A stretch of DNA of 64,000 nucleotides from an uncultured Saprospiraceae bacterium (lineage in GTDB: Bacteria; Bacteroidota; Bacteroidia; Chitinophagales; Saprospiraceae): contig CALFWO010000055.1 in assembly GCA_937928045.1 (NCBI GenBank), forward strand, positions 62,001-126,000, given 5' to 3'. Each line of letters opens with the position of its first letter. Position 1 is the stretch's first letter. A program made the position numbers and the translations under genes. Below, one piece after another: positions 17,008 to 25,071 of the stretch. The notes beneath the pieces are model-generated. The model searched no databases and was not told the origin of the DNA. It saw nothing but the letters and a program-made list of their open reading frames with translations.

Positions 17008-18350
17008 TGCTGAACACAGCGCGTAGGATTTTAGTGGCTTCTGTTCTCCTTTTGGGAGCAGTGACAATGATGGCTCAGCCAAAATTTAATTCTCCTTACT
17101 CCAGATTTGGACTAGGAGATTTAAGCAATTCAAACTTGCCAAGCCTTAATGGTATGGGAGATATTGGAGCGGCATTTAGAGATCCATTCCATTTCAACTT
17201 AGTCAATCCGGCTTCTTTGACCAGTTTGAAAGCTACAGCCTTTGAAATAGGGCTGGATGTCAAACTTTCCAATTGGTCGAATGGAAATGAGAACGAACAA
17301 ATTTGGTCTGGGAACATCTCCCACATCGCTCTTGCTTTTCCGCTAAAGAATGGTTTTACCAAAGTGCTGGAAGGGAAAAAATCTGATTGGGAAATGGGAA
17401 TGGCCTTTTCTCTGATACCTAAAACACAAGTAGGATATAACATCAGATCACAAGAATTAATCGAAAATTCAGATGATCCCGTTAACTATATTAATACTGG
17501 TCAAGGTGGTATTAATGCTTTGAATTGGGGCTATGGTCTTAGCTACAAAGAGCTATCCCTTGGTTTGAACGTTGGGTTTTTATTTGGAAGTATTAGTAAT
17601 GAAAGCCAAGGAACATTGCTTACAACAAATACATTTTACTACTCAAAAGAGAATGATTTTAACGTAAATGGCGTTTTGTTTAGTTTTGGAGGGCAATACG
17701 ATATTGCGCTTCCAGATGCAAAATCCACAAAAGATGGAAATCCATCCAAAAAGAAAATTACAATTGGAGCTTACGCTGGATTAAATAGTAACGTCAAAGT
17801 GACTCAAAACTCTTTGATATTTAGAGAAAGACCAGTTGGGCAATTTGCCATTAGGGATACATTCGAATTTAAGGATGGAGAACAAACCGATGGGGTATAT
17901 CCAGGGGAAATTGGCTTTGGGGCACATTATGTACATGAAAATAAATTGAGGGTAGGAGTAAACTATACGATGCAAGCTTGGTCCAAATATGTAAACGAAG
18001 CTGCACCGAATAATAATTTTTCCAATGCTTCTACGTTTAGTGTAGGAGCCTCCTACACACCAAATTCCAAAAATTATAAATCATACTGGGAAAGAGTAAA
18101 TTATAAAGCTGGTTTTGTATCCCGAAAGGACTACAGATCTGTTCTTAGCAATTCCTTAACGAATTACGGTGTAACATTTGGCTTTGGTTTACCAGTTATA
18201 TTACCGAGACAGGGCGTGTCTTTTGTGAATCTAGGATTCGAATTAGGACGTTTTGGGTCAGAACAATCTCTCCAAGAAACCTATGCTCAACTATCTCTAG
18301 GGTTTACATTGAATGATAACTCTTGGTTTTTTAAACGAAAATTCAATTAA
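17007..18350 (+). CDS. Outer-membrane FadL/OmpP1-like barrel protein of unknown function
   Basis: The 447-residue protein has a signal peptide (cleavage after TMMAQ). A mature N-terminus with NSPYSRFGLGDLS and a LNGMGDIGAAFRDPFHFNLVNPAS block recurs in Bacteroidota barrel proteins annotated as FadL-like or membrane proteins. The remainder alternates in the manner of beta strands and ends in a strand (YAQLSLGFTLNDNSWF). Its start overlaps the coaX stop by one base, and the TPR gene follows after 3 bases, so the three are translationally coupled. A role in envelope transport is inferred. Confidence 0.75.
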   Translation: MLNTARRILVASVLLLGAVTMMAQPKFNSPYSRFGLGDLSNSNLPSLNGMGDIGAAFRDPFHFNLVNPASLTSLKATAFEIGLDVKLSNWSNGNENEQIWSGNISHIALAFPLKNGFTKVLEGKKSDWEMGMAFSLIPKTQVGYNIRSQELIENSDDPVNYINTGQGGINALNWGYGLSYKELSLGLNVGFLFGSISNESQGTLLTTNTFYYSKENDFNVNGVLFSFGGQYDIALPDAKSTKDGNPSKKKITIGAYAGLNSNVKVTQNSLIFRERPVGQFAIRDTFEFKDGEQTDGVYPGEIGFGAHYVHENKLRVGVNYTMQAWSKYVNEAAPNNNFSNASTFSVGASYTPNSKNYKSYWERVNYKAGFVSRKDYRSVLSNSLTNYGVTFGFGLPVILPRQGVSFVNLGFELGRFGSEQSLQETYAQLSLGFTLNDNSWFFKRKFN

Positions 18351-18353
18351 AAG

Positions 18354-19727
18354 ATGAAAAGATTAATGCAATTGATAATGATGTCGATCCTAATGGTAGG
18401 ATCAGTTACTGTGGCTACTGCGCAGTGTGGAACTTGGTTTGACTCGCCAAAAGAAAACGAATTAACGGAAGCTCACGTACTTTATAGAGACCAAGTCAAA
18501 TTAAAAAATTTAGATGCGGCCTATGAACCATGGAAATTAGTTTATGAAAATGCTCCTGCTGCGGATGGTAAAAGAGCTTCACATTATGTGGATGGTCGAA
18601 CTATTCTTAAACACAAGTTGGCTTCTGCTGATGAGGCAGGTAAAAAAGATTTCATTGCTCAGATTCTTGCCCTATATGACCAACAAATGGCTTGCTATGG
18701 AAAGGATGGTGAAAGTGCAAGACTGAAAGGGCGTAAAGCATATGACATGTTTTATGAATTCAGATCTGATTACGGTGAAATTAATAACATCTTGAAGGAA
18801 TCAGTAGAAGAAGCCGGTGATGATTCTGAATACATTGTATTCGTTCCTTATGCTACAGTAATTGAATACCTTTTCACTAATGAGTTAGTTACGAAAGAAG
18901 AGGCGAGAAGCGTATATACTAAGCTGAATAAGATCGCAGATGTAAATGCAAATGGCGATGGAAAGTACAAAGCTGAATACAAGCAAGCGCAAGATGCAAT
19001 GAATGCTGTTTTCCAAAGAATTGAAGAATTTATTTTCGACTGCGATTATTTCAGAGATAAATTACTTCCAGAGTACAACGCGGACAACAATAATCCTGAA
19101 GTTATTAAGCGTGTATACAACAAGCTTATTGCCAAAGGTTGTGATAAGAATGATCCATTATTGATGGAATTGAAAACGAAGTATGAAACTTATGCAGCAG
19201 CAGAAAATGCTAGACGTCAAAGTGAATTTGAAGCAAATAACCCGGCTATGATGGCGAAGAAAGCTTATGATGCAGGAGATTTCAATGGAGCGATGACAAA
19301 GTATGAAGAGGCATTGGCCTCTGAGTCTGATCCGAATAAACAAGCTGATATTTATTTCAGAATGGCTTCAATCAAAGGAAGAAGTTTGAAATCTCCTTCA
19401 CAAGGTAGAGAGTTGGCCAGAAAAGCGGCAAAGCTTCGTCCAAACTGGGGAAGACCCTATATGCTAATTGGAGATTTATATGCGAAGGGGTCTAGAACAT
19501 GTGGATTCGATGCTTATGAGCAAAGATTGGCGATTCTTGCAGCTGTAGATAAGTACAGTTATGCAAAGTCGATTGATCCCTCAGTCGCAGCTGAAGCAAA
19601 TAAAAGAATTGGTACATACCGAGCTAGTTATCCGGATAAAGAAACTGCTTTCATGAAAGGACACAAAGCAGGAACATCGGTTAAAGTGGGATGTTGGATT
19701 GGTGAAACTGTAAAGGTTAGATTCTAA
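18354..19727 (+). CDS. Secreted TPR-type envelope protein (paralogue of 20747-22237)
   Basis: The 457-residue protein has a signal peptide ending VATAQ, then CGTWFDSP and helical repeats. Two regions are TPR-like: NLDAAYEPWKLVYENAPAADGKR (about residues 45-70) and the AYDAGDFNGAMTKYEEALASE block with RPNWGRPYMLIGDLY (about 300-375). It ends with CWIGETVKVRF. Both ends match the lipoprotein at 20747-22237, so the two are paralogues. Their function is unknown; TPR proteins of this sort often sit in periplasmic or outer-membrane assemblies. Last gene of the purH operon, closed by a strong terminator. Confidence 0.7.
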   Translation: MKRLMQLIMMSILMVGSVTVATAQCGTWFDSPKENELTEAHVLYRDQVKLKNLDAAYEPWKLVYENAPAADGKRASHYVDGRTILKHKLASADEAGKKDFIAQILALYDQQMACYGKDGESARLKGRKAYDMFYEFRSDYGEINNILKESVEEAGDDSEYIVFVPYATVIEYLFTNELVTKEEARSVYTKLNKIADVNANGDGKYKAEYKQAQDAMNAVFQRIEEFIFDCDYFRDKLLPEYNADNNNPEVIKRVYNKLIAKGCDKNDPLLMELKTKYETYAAAENARRQSEFEANNPAMMAKKAYDAGDFNGAMTKYEEALASESDPNKQADIYFRMASIKGRSLKSPSQGRELARKAAKLRPNWGRPYMLIGDLYAKGSRTCGFDAYEQRLAILAAVDKYSYAKSIDPSVAAEANKRIGTYRASYPDKETAFMKGHKAGTSVKVGCWIGETVKVRF

Positions 19728-19744
19728 AAAGAATCTTCTAAAAT

Positions 19745-19783
19745 AAAAAGAGGTTGTAGTCATTGGATTACAACCTCTTTTTA
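19745..19783 (+). terminator. Bidirectional intrinsic terminator
   Basis: Stem AAAAAGAGGTTGTA / TACAACCTCTTTTT with a short loop, between the TPR gene and the convergent barrel gene. Confidence 0.85.
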
Positions 19784-19846
19784 TTTAATACTATTCAAAG
19801 CTACAATCCGCCTTGCGTTCTATTGTCCACTTTCAAATAATATGGA

Positions 19847-20503
19847 CTAGCGCGAAACGATTAAACTCAAACTAAAACGATTGCGATTCATTGATCGAAT
19901 CGCATTATTATATATTCCAGATTGGCCAATGGCCTTTAGATCAGAAAATCCTTGACTAAAGCTCAATTGTGGGAAGATGGAAAACCATTTGTAGTGTAGC
20001 TTAATACCTACCCCAAATTCACCACTTAAGTCGGTATGATTCAATGAAAATACCGTTGGATCAATTTGATCACCCAAGTGTTGTTGAATTCGAGGGCCGA
20101 TAAAAAAGTAAGGCATACGTTGAGCACCTCTAGGAGAAAAAACGAAATGTACTGGAAGTCCAATAGACATCGGCTGAATTTCAAATGTCATCATCTGACT
20201 ATTTTCAGCCGTAAAGATCAATCTATTCTCTTGAAAAGAAATCAAAGGAGTAATTCTAAAAGCAGCCTTTTCATTAATATGGTATTCGCCAGCAAAGCCA
20301 AGAGAAAATCCCAATCTAGCTTTTGCATCAATATTTTTTACTTGACTCGTACTTTGATATACCCAATCTGCTAATCGATATTGCATTTGGGTTTGATCTA
20401 AAGCTATATGCAAGCCAACGGAAAATTTTTCATTTCCTTGATCTTGAGCCCAAATAGAGGTCGAAATCAAAAGTATAAAACAGGTAAATAGGTTGGTTCG
20501 CAA
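19847..20503 (-). CDS. PorT-like outer-membrane beta-barrel protein
   Basis: The 218-residue protein has a signal peptide (ISTSIWAQ) and about eight predicted strands. The layout GLHIALDQTQMQYRL, RLGFSLGFAGEYHINEKAAF, MSIGLPVHFVF, YFFIGPRIQQHLGDQ and GEFGVGIKLHYKWFSIFPQLSFSQG resembles PorT, the barrel needed for type IX secretion. The resemblance is in pattern only, and general porin-family barrels share it. The frame begins with TTG at 20503. It is flanked on both sides by the paralogous TPR proteins but read from the opposite strand. Confidence 0.6.
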   Translation of the reverse strand: MRTNLFTCFILLISTSIWAQDQGNEKFSVGLHIALDQTQMQYRLADWVYQSTSQVKNIDAKARLGFSLGFAGEYHINEKAAFRITPLISFQENRLIFTAENSQMMTFEIQPMSIGLPVHFVFSPRGAQRMPYFFIGPRIQQHLGDQIDPTVFSLNHTDLSGEFGVGIKLHYKWFSIFPQLSFSQGFSDLKAIGQSGIYNNAIRSMNRNRFSLSLIVSR

Positions 20504-20710
20504 TTAATTTTAGCTAGCTTAGTTGTTTATAGAACGGAGATATTAACTTTTTATTTTTTGTCTATTCAAGGGAATTCTAGTAAATTTCTTGACATCCTTT
20601 GTCTATCTATGTTTTATATTCGCCTCTACACGTAAACTGTAACATCAATTACATACGTTAATTAACGACTGTGAAGTTAAACTCTATACTTTTCAATTAT
20701 TCCAATGGAT

Positions 20711-20718
20711 TAATTTTG
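20711..20718 (+). promoter_or_regulatory. -7 element for the TPR lipoprotein
   Basis: TAATTTTG matches TAnnTTTG, 28 bases before ATG 20747. Confidence 0.45.
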
Positions 20719-20746
20719 AAAGACAGCTAACTTGAATTAATAACAC

Positions 20747-22237
20747 ATGAAGATCAATTACCCTTTTTTTCTACTCACCTTAATCATTGTGGCATGTTCA
20801 CCAAAAACAGCTAAAAAAGTTGAGGAAACCAAGACTGTTGAAGCACCGGTTGCAGTGCAAACTCCAGACGAAGAACTTAGTCCATGTAAAAATTGGGAGT
20901 CAGCAACCAATAAGGATGAATTAATGTCTGCCCATGTGCTTTATAAGGACAGATTAAGAGAAATTAAATCCTTAAAACGAAATGATCCAGTCGCCAATGC
21001 TGATCGAATCAATGAAGTTTATCAATTGGCATATGATTATTGGTCGGTTGTGTTTGAAGCCGCACCTGCAGCTGATGGTAAGCGGCCTGATCATTTTGAT
21101 GATGGGGTTAAAATTTATGAACACTTCTATTCGCAAGCCACAACTGATGCCGAAAAAGAAAAGCAGGTTGCGAAAATCATGGAACTCTATGAAGAACGTG
21201 GCAAATGTTATGGTGATAAAGCTTACATGATGGGGGCAATGGCTTTTGATTACTATTACAAGTATTCTGGTATGAAAACCCAAGAAGAGAATTATCAGTA
21301 CTTCAAAGATGCCATGGATATATACCAGAATGAAGCCGATTACTTTATTTTAAATCCATTTACGGCATTATTATCTAATATGATCATTGAAGAAAAAATT
21401 CCGTTGGAAGAAGGACAGAAGTACGCAGGGTATATTAGAAAATCTTTGGAAAATGGTTTAGCTAATGCAAAAACAGCAAAGAAAAAAGAACCTTGGCTAA
21501 TCGTCAATGATTATGTGCCAGCAATTCTTGATCAACTAGAAGGTGTAAAAGGTTTTTACAACTGTGATCACTTTAAGTCAAAATATTTGGAAGAATGGAA
21601 GAACAATCCTACTGATTGTGATGCTATCGTTCGGGTAATAGGAAAAATGAAATGGGGGGGATGTTCAGATGCAGATATGGACTTAGTAGATGCAAAAGCT
21701 GCCTACATGAAAGATTGTAGAATAGCTACCGAACCCTCAGGTCCTAGTTGCAGAAGTTTTTTACAAGATGGAAATTATCAAGAAGCCATAGATTGTTATG
21801 CTGAAAAAGGATCATCATCAGCGGAGGCTGAAAAAAGGGCCAAATACAATCTTTTTGTAGCTAAGATTTACTACGGGGAACTTAAGCGTTATGCTGATGC
21901 TAGGAAGTATGCGCTTAAGGCATTAAAGGATCGGCCTAATTGGGGCGAACCATATATCTTGATCGGAAAACTATATGCTTCTTCTGGTCCATTGTGTGGG
22001 TCTGGAAGAGGTTGGAAATCGCAAGTGGTTACTTGGCCAGCCATTGATAAATGGAAAAAAGCCAAAGCCGTAGATCCAACTGTTGCCGCCGAAGCGAACA
22101 AATTGATTAACAAGTATCGTCAGTATATGCCAAGTGTCGAGGATATATTCCAAAGACAACTTAGCGAAGGGGCTTCATTCACAGTTCCTTGTTGGATTCA
22201 AGAAACGACCAAAGTCAGAGCTGCCCCACGAAACTAA
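20747..22237 (+). CDS. TPR-type lipoprotein (paralogue of 18354-19727)
   Basis: The 496-residue product has a lipobox (LIIVAC, Cys17), so it is probably anchored in the outer membrane. After a Lys/Glu-rich linker it shows CKNWESA, ELMSAHVLYKDRLR, FEAAPAADGKRPDHF, then LKDRPNWGEPYILIGKLYAS, AVDPTVAAEANKLINKYR and a closing CWIQETTKVR, each with a counterpart in the protein at 18354-19727. Repeated cysteines in the second half suggest disulfides. No function is known to me. It has its own promoter and is probably monocistronic. Confidence 0.7.
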   Translation: MKINYPFFLLTLIIVACSPKTAKKVEETKTVEAPVAVQTPDEELSPCKNWESATNKDELMSAHVLYKDRLREIKSLKRNDPVANADRINEVYQLAYDYWSVVFEAAPAADGKRPDHFDDGVKIYEHFYSQATTDAEKEKQVAKIMELYEERGKCYGDKAYMMGAMAFDYYYKYSGMKTQEENYQYFKDAMDIYQNEADYFILNPFTALLSNMIIEEKIPLEEGQKYAGYIRKSLENGLANAKTAKKKEPWLIVNDYVPAILDQLEGVKGFYNCDHFKSKYLEEWKNNPTDCDAIVRVIGKMKWGGCSDADMDLVDAKAAYMKDCRIATEPSGPSCRSFLQDGNYQEAIDCYAEKGSSSAEAEKRAKYNLFVAKIYYGELKRYADARKYALKALKDRPNWGEPYILIGKLYASSGPLCGSGRGWKSQVVTWPAIDKWKKAKAVDPTVAAEANKLINKYRQYMPSVEDIFQRQLSEGASFTVPCWIQETTKVRAAPRN

Positions 22238-22347
22238 CCGGCTTTGTGGCCTGAATTCAAAATATTGGACTACAATTCCTCAAAAGAAGGATTGTCTGTT
22301 ATGCGTTAAAGGTGATCAAAGCTTTTTCCCAACTTCAATATAATTAG

Positions 22348-22355
22348 TACCTTTG
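22348..22355 (+). promoter_or_regulatory. -7 element for the FKBP lipoprotein
   Basis: TACCTTTG matches TAnnTTTG, about 95 bases before ATG 22451. Confidence 0.45.
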
Positions 22356-22450
22356 CGTCCGATTTGGAAGTAAAGCACCTAATCATTTAATCATCTGGCC
22401 TAGAGATCATTAGTCCTTAGGCTATCAATCAAAATCAAACTGGTTTTACT

Positions 22451-23356
22451 ATGACTAGATTAATTATGGCTCTAGCCGCTGTAGCTTTTTTATTGACTTC
22501 TTGTTCAAATGCTCAAGGTATCAAGAAAGAAATGGTAGAGAATCCTACCACACAAGCTGACAAAGACAAGAATGCAATCATTCAATATGCTATAGACAAC
22601 AAATTGGATGTAAAGTCTACTCCTTCTGGAATTTACTATGTAATGGAAAAAGAAGGTGATGGAAAAGGAAACCCATCCATGACTGATAAAATTACAGCAC
22701 ACTATCATGGACAATTATTGGATGGAACTGTGTTTGATTCTTCCGTAGATCGTAATAAGCCATTTGAATTTAGCTTGAATGGCGTAATCAAAGGATGGCA
22801 ACAAGCTATTCCAATGCTTTCAAAAGGAGGAAAAGGAAAATTCTTTATTCCTTCAGGATTGGCTTATGGAGAAAGAGGAGCAGGTGGCGCGATTGGGCCG
22901 AACATGCCATTAATTTTTGATATTGAATTAATTGATTTTCAAGATCCATCTCTGGCAGCTGGAAAGCAAAGAGAAATCGATGTAAAGTTGATCGAAGATT
23001 ATATCCAGAAGAACAATTTGAAAATGGAGAAAACTGAGAAAGGTGTTTACTATCAAATTGAGAAAAAAGGTTCGGGTACTGAGCATCCAACGCTTAAGTC
23101 TAAATTGACTGTTCACTATCATGGAACAATGATGGATGGAACTGTTTTCGATTCTTCTGTTGATAGAGGAAAGCCTATTGATTTTCCATTGTCTGGTGTG
23201 ATTACGGGATGGCAAGATGCTATTCCTGTTTTGACAAAAGGAGGAAAAGGAAAGTTTATCATTCCTTCAGATATGGCCTATGGCTCGAGAGGAGGAGGAC
23301 CTATTCCGCCTAACTCAGTTTTAATTTTTGACGTAGAATTGATTGATTTCAAATAA
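22451..23356 (+). CDS. Lipoprotein with two tandem FKBP-type peptidyl-prolyl isomerase domains
   Basis: The 301-residue protein has a lipobox (LLTSC, Cys18). Two copies of an approximately 128-residue unit follow, about 38-165 and 174-301. Each has a helical lead (YAIDNKLDVKSTPSGIYY / YIQKNNLKMEKTEKGVYY) and a full FKBP domain with HYHGxxxDGTVFDSSxDR, GVIxGWQxAIPxLxKGGKGKF, IPSxxAYGxRG and a closing LIFDxELIDF. Both copies keep the residues that line the prolyl pocket (Tyr, Phe-Asp, Ile, Trp), so both may be active. It probably folds envelope proteins in the periplasm. Single gene, with its own promoter and terminator. Confidence 0.93.
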   Translation: MTRLIMALAAVAFLLTSCSNAQGIKKEMVENPTTQADKDKNAIIQYAIDNKLDVKSTPSGIYYVMEKEGDGKGNPSMTDKITAHYHGQLLDGTVFDSSVDRNKPFEFSLNGVIKGWQQAIPMLSKGGKGKFFIPSGLAYGERGAGGAIGPNMPLIFDIELIDFQDPSLAAGKQREIDVKLIEDYIQKNNLKMEKTEKGVYYQIEKKGSGTEHPTLKSKLTVHYHGTMMDGTVFDSSVDRGKPIDFPLSGVITGWQDAIPVLTKGGKGKFIIPSDMAYGSRGGGPIPPNSVLIFDVELIDFK

Positions 23357-23381
23357 GAAATTTTCATTTTTGTGAGGTGAG

Positions 23382-23413
23382 AGGGACGATAGTAAATACT
23401 GTCGTCCCTTTTA
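23382..23413 (+). terminator. Intrinsic terminator after the FKBP gene
   Basis: Stem AGGGACGAtAGT / ACTgTCGTCCCT with loop AAAT, followed by TTTTATCTTT. Confidence 0.75.
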
Positions 23414-23434
23414 TCTTTATTAAGTAAATTCGGA

Positions 23435-24325
23435 ATGAAAAGTGAAAAAGTAATCATTGGCAGCCGAGGTTCTAAACTTGCTTTGTGGCAAGCCAACTTT
23501 GTACAAGCCGAACTCAAAACGATTGGAATAGAATCTGAGATTGTCGTAATAAAAACTAAAGGAGATCAAATACAACACCTTAGTTTCGACAAACTGGAAG
23601 GCAAGGGATTCTTTACAAAGGAAATCGAAGATGCTTTGCTCGCTGATCAAATTGATTTGGCTGTTCATTCCATGAAAGATATGCCTACGACAGCTGTACC
23701 GGGACTTACCTTAGCAGGGGTGTCCTATCGAGAAGATCCAGAAGATCTTTTATTGGTACATAAAACGGCTTTGGAAAAAATTCCGTTGAAGGTCAAAAAA
23801 TCAGCGGTTATCGGTACGAGTTCGAGCCGAAGGAAAGCCATGTTGCTAAGCCTTAGACCTGACCTCGAAGTTAAAGATCTAAGAGGTAATGTTCCAACAA
23901 GAATTGAAAAACTAAGAACAGGAGCCTATGATGGAATCATCTTGGCCGCTGCTGGAATCAAAAGACTTCAATTGGATCTCAGCGATTTAGAATTGGTGCC
24001 TTTGAATAGAAAAGAGTTTGTTCCAGCGCCAGCCCAAGGAGTGCTGGCATTTCAAACTAGAACAGAAGATTTACCTATTCGAAGAATCGTTCAAAAATTA
24101 CATCATTCCAATGTGTCAGCCTGTACCAATGTTGAACGAAAAGTATTGCGGATGATGGATGGGGGGTGCCAAATGCCACTAGGAGTGTATTGTGAACAAG
24201 ATCAAATGGGCAACTTTCATGTCTATGCTGCCATGTCAAAAAAGGAAGGCGATTTGACCCGAGCTAAAGTTTCTTCTTCAACAAGTTTTGGATTAGCAGA
24301 GACTGTTTTCAATAAATTAAAGTAG
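23435..24325 (+). CDS. hemC: Hydroxymethylbilane synthase (porphobilinogen deaminase)
   Basis: Polymerises four porphobilinogens into hydroxymethylbilane in tetrapyrrole synthesis. Motifs are IGSRGSKLALWQA at the N-terminus, HSMKDMP near residue 80, GTSSSRRKAML near 128, LRGNVPTRIEKL near 150 and the cofactor-carrying Cys245 in MDGGCQMPLG. The length of 296 residues is typical. The start is ATG 23435, just after the FKBP terminator; hemD follows after one base. Confidence 0.97.
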   Translation: MKSEKVIIGSRGSKLALWQANFVQAELKTIGIESEIVVIKTKGDQIQHLSFDKLEGKGFFTKEIEDALLADQIDLAVHSMKDMPTTAVPGLTLAGVSYREDPEDLLLVHKTALEKIPLKVKKSAVIGTSSSRRKAMLLSLRPDLEVKDLRGNVPTRIEKLRTGAYDGIILAAAGIKRLQLDLSDLELVPLNRKEFVPAPAQGVLAFQTRTEDLPIRRIVQKLHHSNVSACTNVERKVLRMMDGGCQMPLGVYCEQDQMGNFHVYAAMSKKEGDLTRAKVSSSTSFGLAETVFNKLK

Positions 24326-24326
24326 A

Positions 24327-25025
24327 ATGAAAAAGGCTCCTATTCGAATATTTATTAGTCGCGAGCTTCATTCTAAAAGTGAATTTCATTCACTACTTGA
24401 AAAGTTAGGAAAAGGTAAAATAGTTTTTGAAGTTGTTGCCAAGTCTTGCTTGGTTTTTTCGCCTATTGCTTTTTCTTTACCAGATAGTTTTGACGCTGTA
24501 TGTTTTTACAGTCAAAAAGGATTCGATTATTTCCTTCGCGGATTACCAGCGGAGTTTGAAATTCTTCCTCCTGAAAAATTGATTGCCTATGGTGCGGCTA
24601 CTGCCAATTATATGGAGAAAAAAGGATGGCATCCAAGCATAGTAGGGAATGGGACACCCGAGTTTATTTCAAAGCAAATATTAAATCAGTTTACCGGAAA
24701 GAAAATATTGTTTCCGCAAGCCAAATTTTCAAAGAATAGTTTACAACCTTTCTTAGAAAATCAGCTTACCTATTTAAGCCTTGTAGTTTATTCAAATGAA
24801 GCGGAATTAGTGCCAAATTTGGGATCATTCAATTGCTCCGTTTTTACCTCTCCCAAAAACGTACAATCTTTCCAGAAGTCCAATCATTTTTCAGGGAAAA
24901 TTGTTGCCATTGGAGCGGCAACCGCTGCACAATTGTTGGAACTTACTGAGCTGCCCATTTTAATGTCAACTGCGCCGTATGAAGCTCAACTTGCCGAGGC
25001 AGTTATTAAAGCTTTGGAATTATAA
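24327..25025 (+). CDS. hemD: Uroporphyrinogen-III synthase
   Basis: Cyclises hydroxymethylbilane with inversion of ring D. The family is poorly conserved, but the 232-residue protein has the right length and the features of two alternating alpha/beta lobes: IRIFISREL at the start, FDAVCFYSQKGFDYFL, KLIAYGAATANYMEKKGW, KILFPQAKFSKNSL, VFTSPKNVQSF and KIVAIGAATAAQL. Immediate coupling to hemC supports the call. Confidence 0.88.
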   Translation: MKKAPIRIFISRELHSKSEFHSLLEKLGKGKIVFEVVAKSCLVFSPIAFSLPDSFDAVCFYSQKGFDYFLRGLPAEFEILPPEKLIAYGAATANYMEKKGWHPSIVGNGTPEFISKQILNQFTGKKILFPQAKFSKNSLQPFLENQLTYLSLVVYSNEAELVPNLGSFNCSVFTSPKNVQSFQKSNHFSGKIVAIGAATAAQLLELTELPILMSTAPYEAQLAEAVIKALEL

Positions 25026-25071
25026 AACTTGTTGCTTCCAAATCCGTAGACACTAATGGAAATACGGATCA

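Noticed and set aside
20581-20622. A TTGACA-like box followed by TATATTCG upstream of the TPR lipoprotein
   Set aside because: Spacing is wrong, and a better TAATTTTG element lies closer to the gene.
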